Assembly (NCBI GenBank): GCA_023416135.1
Contig: JAEZIF010000116.1
Coordinates: 1 to 9,507 of the forward strand
Source: Pseudomonadota bacterium
Lineage (GTDB): Bacteria > Pseudomonadota > Alphaproteobacteria > Reyranellales > Reyranellaceae
Direction: 5' to 3'
DNA length: 9,507 bases
A program made the position numbers and the translations under genes. Shown here piece after piece: positions 6,247 through 9,507 of this stretch (its first letter is position 1; each line of letters opens with the position of its first letter). The notes under the pieces were generated by a model that saw nothing but the letters and a program-made list of their open reading frames with translations, had not been told where the DNA came from and made no database searches.

Positions 6247-7194
6247 TCAATAGCCGCGATCGGGACAGTAGAGGTTGGGCAGCGGCTCGCCGCGCGCCTG
6301 GGCCGCGAGGGCGGCCGCCACTGCGCGCGCACGGGCGCGGCGCGAGGCGAAGCCCGCGACATGCGACGTGACGGTGATGCGCGGATGCCGCCACGCCGGA
6401 TGATCGGCGGGCAGCGGCTCGGGATCGAAGACGTCGAGATAGGCCGCGCCGAGATGGCCGTCGTCGAGCGCGGCGATCAGGTCGGGCATGACGATGAGCG
6501 AACCGCGCCCGGCGTTGACGATCCCCGCACCGCGCGGCAGCCGACGGATGCGTGCGCGATCGATCAGGCCGCGCGTCTGCGGCGTCTCGGGCAGCAGCCC
6601 GACCAGGATATCGCTCTCCGCCAGCAGGCCGTCGAGACCGTCCTCGCCCGAATAAACCTTCACGCCATCGAGCTCGCGTCGGCTGCGCGCCCAGCCCGAA
6701 ACGGAGAATCCCAGGCCGCGCAGCATCCGCGCCACGACCTGCCCGATGTTGCCCAGCCCCATGACGCCGACTCGCTTGTCGAGGGCGGTGTGCGGCTGCT
6801 CGAACGAGTCCCAGCGCCGGGCGGCCTGGGCGGCAGCGAGCCGGTTGCCGTCGCGCAGGATCGACAGCGCGGCCAGGCAGACATACTCGCCCATGGTCTG
6901 CGCCGTCTCTTCGGTCGCCATGCGCACGATCGGCACGCCGCGCGGCAGGTCGGGATCGCAGGTAATGTGATCGACGCCGGCGGCGCTGCTGAAGATCACG
7001 CTGAGGTTGGCATAGCGCGCCAGCCGTCCCGGTTGTGGCTCCCACACCAGGACATGGGTGACGGCGTCGGGATCGACCGTGGGATCATCCCACCAGCGCA
7101 CGAGAAGGTCCGGCGCCGCCTCGGCGAAGCACGCCTGCCACTCCGGCAGCGCGGCCGCGCCGCCGGACTTCACCAGCAGCAATCGGCTCTTCAT
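6247..7194 (-). CDS. D-2-hydroxyacid dehydrogenase, glyoxylate/hydroxypyruvate reductase A-like
   Basis: This 315-residue cytoplasmic NAD(P)-dependent enzyme interconverts 2-keto acids and D-2-hydroxy acids. It resembles GhrA (about 312 residues in E. coli), which reduces glyoxylate and hydroxypyruvate. The nucleotide-binding motif is Gly-Leu-Gly-Asn-Ile-Gly (146-151). The catalytic set is visible: Arg230 in Asn-Ala-Gly-Arg-Gly, Glu259 in Asp-Val-Phe-Asp-Pro-Glu-Pro-Leu, and His278 in Ser-His-Val-Ala-Gly. The N-terminal substrate domain contains Ser-Ala-Ala-Gly-Val-Asp-His (70-76). The start at 7194 matches the family length. Its ribosome binding site is weak, and a longer frame back to 7308 overlaps the upstream gene. 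It sits 43 bp before the FAD oxidoreductase, which suggests co-transcription. It might reduce the keto acid that the FAD or PLP enzyme releases, but that is inference. Confidence 0.92.
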   Translation of the reverse strand: MKSRLLLVKSGGAAALPEWQACFAEAAPDLLVRWWDDPTVDPDAVTHVLVWEPQPGRLARYANLSVIFSSAAGVDHITCDPDLPRGVPIVRMATEETAQTMGEYVCLAALSILRDGNRLAAAQAARRWDSFEQPHTALDKRVGVMGLGNIGQVVARMLRGLGFSVSGWARSRRELDGVKVYSGEDGLDGLLAESDILVGLLPETPQTRGLIDRARIRRLPRGAGIVNAGRGSLIVMPDLIAALDDGHLGAAYLDVFDPEPLPADHPAWRHPRITVTSHVAGFASRRARARAVAAALAAQARGEPLPNLYCPDRGY

Positions 7195-7261
7195 CGCTTC
7201 GCGGACTTCATGGATCGGGCTGGTCGATCGGCATGGCTGGGCGCAGGCCCGGTGCCGCGCC

Positions 7262-8010
7262 TCACGCCGAGGCGCCGCGAAGGTGGGCCTGATGCAAGGC
7301 CACGACATCGGCCATGCTGGCGACCTCGATGTCGGGCGTCGTGAGAGCTTCCGGTTCCTTGGGCGCCGGCGTGGCGCCCCAGCCGCCGACCGACTTGCGC
7401 CGGTTGATCCACATCGTGGCGAGACCCACGGTTCGCGCCGGCACCACGTCGTGGAAGATGCTCTGGGCGGTATGCAGGATGTCGCCCTTCCTGGTGCCGA
7501 AGGTGCGCTCCAGGTCGGCGAGCGCGTACTCGAAATTGCTCTGGCTGGGCTTGTAGGAGCCGATGTCCTGGGCAGTCAGCACGCGGTCGAAGGTGACGCC
7601 CAGCTTCTCGTTGCTCTGCGCGAAGGAGGCGCGATCGACGTTGGAGAGGATCACGAGCTTGTAGTAGCGCTTGAGGTACTGCAGCGCGGTCGCGCTGTCG
7701 GCGAAGGCGGGCCACCGTCCGACCGACTGGCCGAACGCGGTCGCGTCGTTCGCGCCCGCCTTGATGCCCCATTTGTCGGCCAGCCGCCGAAGCACCTCGG
7801 CCAGGATCTCGGGATAGATCTTGCCGGGCGTCTCGGCCTCGCACGCCGCCTCGATCGTGCCGAAAGTCTCCAGCAGCGTGTTGTCGTCGAGGTCGCGGCG
7901 CCCGTGGCGGTCCGTCCACGGCCGCAGCTCGGCCAGGATGCCGCGCTCCAGTCGATCAGCGTGCCGTAGCAGTCGAAGGTGAGCGTATTGAACTTGGTGA
8001 CGTCGGGCAT
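7262..8010 (-). pseudogene. HAD-superfamily hydrolase (haloacid dehalogenase type II-like), frameshifted
   Basis: The ATG at 8010 (GGAGAG four bases upstream) gives 21 residues with HAD motif I, Phe-Asp-Cys-Tyr-Gly-Thr-Leu-Ile-Asp-Trp; Asp13 is the likely nucleophile. At Trp21 (7948-7950) the homology moves to another frame. There it continues with Glu-Arg-Gly-Ile-Leu-Ala-Glu-Leu-Arg and runs unbroken to TGA at 7262-7264. Restoring one G (TGG-GAG instead of TGG-AG) gives a continuous protein of about 249 residues, the usual size. Other motifs are intact: Leu-Ser-Asn-Val-Asp (motif II, Ser123), Tyr-Lys-Pro (Lys154) and Gln-Ser-Ile-Phe-His-Asp (Ser184, Asp188). The Asn used by classical L-2-haloacid dehalogenases is Ile here, so true dehalogenation is doubtful and another phosphatase-like role is possible. 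This is either a recent inactivating mutation or a base-calling error in a run of Gs. Confidence 0.85.
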
Positions 8011-8155
8011 GAGGCTCTCCGGCTGACGGTATTGCCAGACGAAGCGGCAGCTGGCCCGGGACGCAGAAGGGGCCGCGGCGATTCGGTCTGGCCCTGCAGG
8101 CCTCGGGCTGAGGTCGGCGAGGATCCCTCGGCAGACCGCATGCCGACCCTGATAT
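8011..8155. other. Intergenic gap between dehydratase and HAD genes
   Basis: This 145-bp non-coding stretch is the longest gap within the leftward array. It holds the HAD ribosome binding site (GGAGAG, 8015-8020, minus strand). Apart from short GC-rich palindromic patches I see no clear terminator or promoter. It is the most likely place for a secondary promoter or a boundary between two transcription units. Confidence 0.4.
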
Positions 8156-9507
8156 CTAGAACGACTTGTTCGCCTGCGGCCGGTGCCTGTTGCCGAGCTT
8201 GAAGCCCGACCGCTCGGCCGTGCGCGGGTCGCGCACCCAGATCTCGCGGTTGGGATGCAGCCCGCCGCCGCGCGTCGCCGGTACGGCGGTGCTGCGGGCG
8301 CGGTGGAGCAGGCGGGTATCCGCCGCACCGCAGTTGGGATGGATGCCGCCGTTGCCGGCGACGACCTTTTCCCAGGCCGCCTTGCGCCTGGCGAGCGTGG
8401 CCGGGTCGGCCAGCGCCGGGCAGTTGAGCTCGTTGGTGTTCAGGTCGACGACGATCTCGTCGCCGTTTTCGATGAAGGCGATCGGCCCGCCCAGCGCGGC
8501 CTCGGGGCCGACATGGCCGATGACCAGGCCGACCGAGCCGCCCGAGAAGCGGGCGTCGGTCATCAGGCCGACGACGATGCCGCGTTCGCGGCACAGCGTG
8601 GTGATGCGCGAGGTCGGATCGAGCATCTCCGGCATGCCCGGCGCGCCGCTCGGTCCCTCGTAGCGCACGATGACCATGTCGTGGTTCTGAAACTGCCCGG
8701 GCGCCTGGTCGAGGGCGTCGAGCAGGCCCTGCTCGCCCTCGAAGACGCGGGCCTTGCCGCGGAAGATGTTGTTCTCCAGCCCGCCTTCGACGCCCGCGAG
8801 CTTGAGGATGGCGGAGAAGTCCGGCGACAGGTTGCCGCCCAGCACGCGGAGCCCGCCGGTCGGCTTGTAGGGCTTGTCGACGGTGTAGATCACCTTGCCG
8901 TCCGCACGCTTCGCGCCCAGGCGCTCGACCTGGGCGGCCAGCGTCTCGCCGGTGCAGGTCATCACGTCGCCGTTCAGCAGGCCGGCGTCGAGGAACTCGC
9001 GCACGATCACCTGGATGCCGCCGACGTTGTCGATATCGACCATGGAATACTTGCCGTAGGGGCGCGCGTCGGTCAGCACAGGCACGACGTGCTGCGAGAG
9101 GTAGTTGAACTCCTCCGGCGTGATGATGTCCTTCCAGAAGTCGGCATAGCCGGCAGCGCGCGCGATCTCCGGCGCGTGCAGGGTCACGTTGGTCGAGCCG
9201 CCGATCGCCATGGCCACGATCGTGGCGTTGCGCAGCGAATCGCGCACCACGATGTCGCGTGGCTTGAGGTCCTTGGCCATTAGGTTCTCGAGATGGCCGA
9301 CCAGTTCCCTGGGGAACTCGTTCAGTCGGCGCGGATCGTCGGACGGCGGCGCCACCATGTGCAGCGGCTGCATGCCGACCACGCCGATGAAGGTCTGCAT
9401 GGTGTTGTAGGTGAAGATGCCGCCGCAGCTGCCGATGCCGGGGCAGGCGTGGCAGGCGATGTGATGGCGATACTCGGCGTCGGGATGGCCCGCGACCTGG
9501 TAGGCGG
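8156..9507 (-). CDS. IlvD/Edd-family dehydratase (dihydroxy-acid or sugar-acid dehydratase), N-terminus outside window
   Basis: 449 codons of this gene lie in the window and it continues past the right edge. The family dehydrates 2,3-dihydroxy acids or sugar acids to 2-keto acids using an Fe-S cluster. Two cluster cysteines are visible: one in Cys-Pro-Gly-Ile-Gly-Ser-Cys-Gly-Gly (fragment residue 27, codon 9425-9427) and one in Thr-Cys-Thr-Gly-Glu-Thr-Leu-Ala (residue 184). The third should lie upstream. Also conserved are Ala-Ile-Gly-Gly-Ser-Thr-Asn and Thr-Asp-Ala-Arg-Phe-Ser-Gly-Gly-Ser-Val-Gly (active-site Ser at residue 321). The tail after His-Pro-Asn-Cys is long, Arg-rich and ends Ala-Asn-Lys-Ser-Phe, unlike the tails I remember for IlvD. 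Its place in a catabolic-looking cluster makes a sugar- or hydroxy-acid dehydratase as likely as a valine/isoleucine enzyme. It is the most upstream gene of the leftward array seen here. Confidence 0.88.
   Translation of the reverse strand, partial: AYQVAGHPDAEYRHHIACHACPGIGSCGGIFTYNTMQTFIGVVGMQPLHMVAPPSDDPRRLNEFPRELVGHLENLMAKDLKPRDIVVRDSLRNATIVAMAIGGSTNVTLHAPEIARAAGYADFWKDIITPEEFNYLSQHVVPVLTDARPYGKYSMVDIDNVGGIQVIVREFLDAGLLNGDVMTCTGETLAAQVERLGAKRADGKVIYTVDKPYKPTGGLRVLGGNLSPDFSAILKLAGVEGGLENNIFRGKARVFEGEQGLLDALDQAPGQFQNHDMVIVRYEGPSGAPGMPEMLDPTSRITTLCRERGIVVGLMTDARFSGGSVGLVIGHVGPEAALGGPIAFIENGDEIVVDLNTNELNCPALADPATLARRKAAWEKVVAGNGGIHPNCGAADTRLLHRARSTAVPATRGGGLHPNREIWVRDPRTAERSGFKLGNRHRPQANKSF

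Noticed and set aside
6204..6362. N-terminal extension of the FAD oxidoreductase to an ATG at 6362
   Set aside because: The extra 53 residues are Arg/Pro/Ser-rich, have no FAD-family match and overlap the end of the hydroxyacid dehydrogenase gene. The ATG at 6203 has a ribosome binding site.
8183..9283. 366-codon plus-strand frame opposite the dehydratase
   Set aside because: No recognisable domain, biased composition, and fully antisense to a well-conserved IlvD/Edd-family gene.

Overview
The window is GC-rich (visibly well over 60 percent G+C) and tightly packed with metabolic genes. It contains no RNA gene, CRISPR array, transposase or phage gene that I could see. Codon use, gene sizes and the look of the proteins suggest an alphaproteobacterium of the Bradyrhizobium/Reyranella/Rhodospirillales kind. 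That placement is an impression from remembered protein families, not a measured assignment.

The left part (1-1714) reads rightward. It holds the last 71 codons of an M20-family amidohydrolase (ArgE/DapE-like), then an intact zinc-free quinone oxidoreductase-type MDR enzyme. Seventeen bases further on is the wreck of a SAM-dependent O-methyltransferase. The wreck keeps a clear start and dimerisation domain but has two apparent internal deletions, a frame change and no C-terminal half. Right after it lies a roughly 136-bp imperfect inverted repeat (1729-1864) with smaller palindromes nested in both arms. This repeat is where the rightward and leftward gene sets converge.

The right part (1870-9507) reads entirely leftward, in likely order of transcription: an IlvD/Edd-family dehydratase (N-terminus beyond the window), a HAD-family hydrolase broken by an apparent one-base deletion, a GhrA-like D-2-hydroxyacid dehydrogenase, a DAO-family FAD oxidoreductase, a cystathionine gamma-synthase-family PLP enzyme, and a secreted family-5 substrate-binding protein of a peptide-type ABC transporter. 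Gaps are 43 to 145 bp, compatible with one operon or two. The genes together look like a catabolic set. The binding protein would capture a peptide, opine or amino-acid-like compound, and the FAD and PLP enzymes would attack amino-acid carbons. The hydroxyacid dehydrogenase and dehydratase would then process the resulting 2-keto, 2-hydroxy or dihydroxy acids. The actual substrate cannot be read from the sequence.

No unmistakable new system was found. The items most worth checking are the frameshifted HAD gene, the decayed methyltransferase abutting the long inverted repeat, and the unassigned six-gene leftward cluster.
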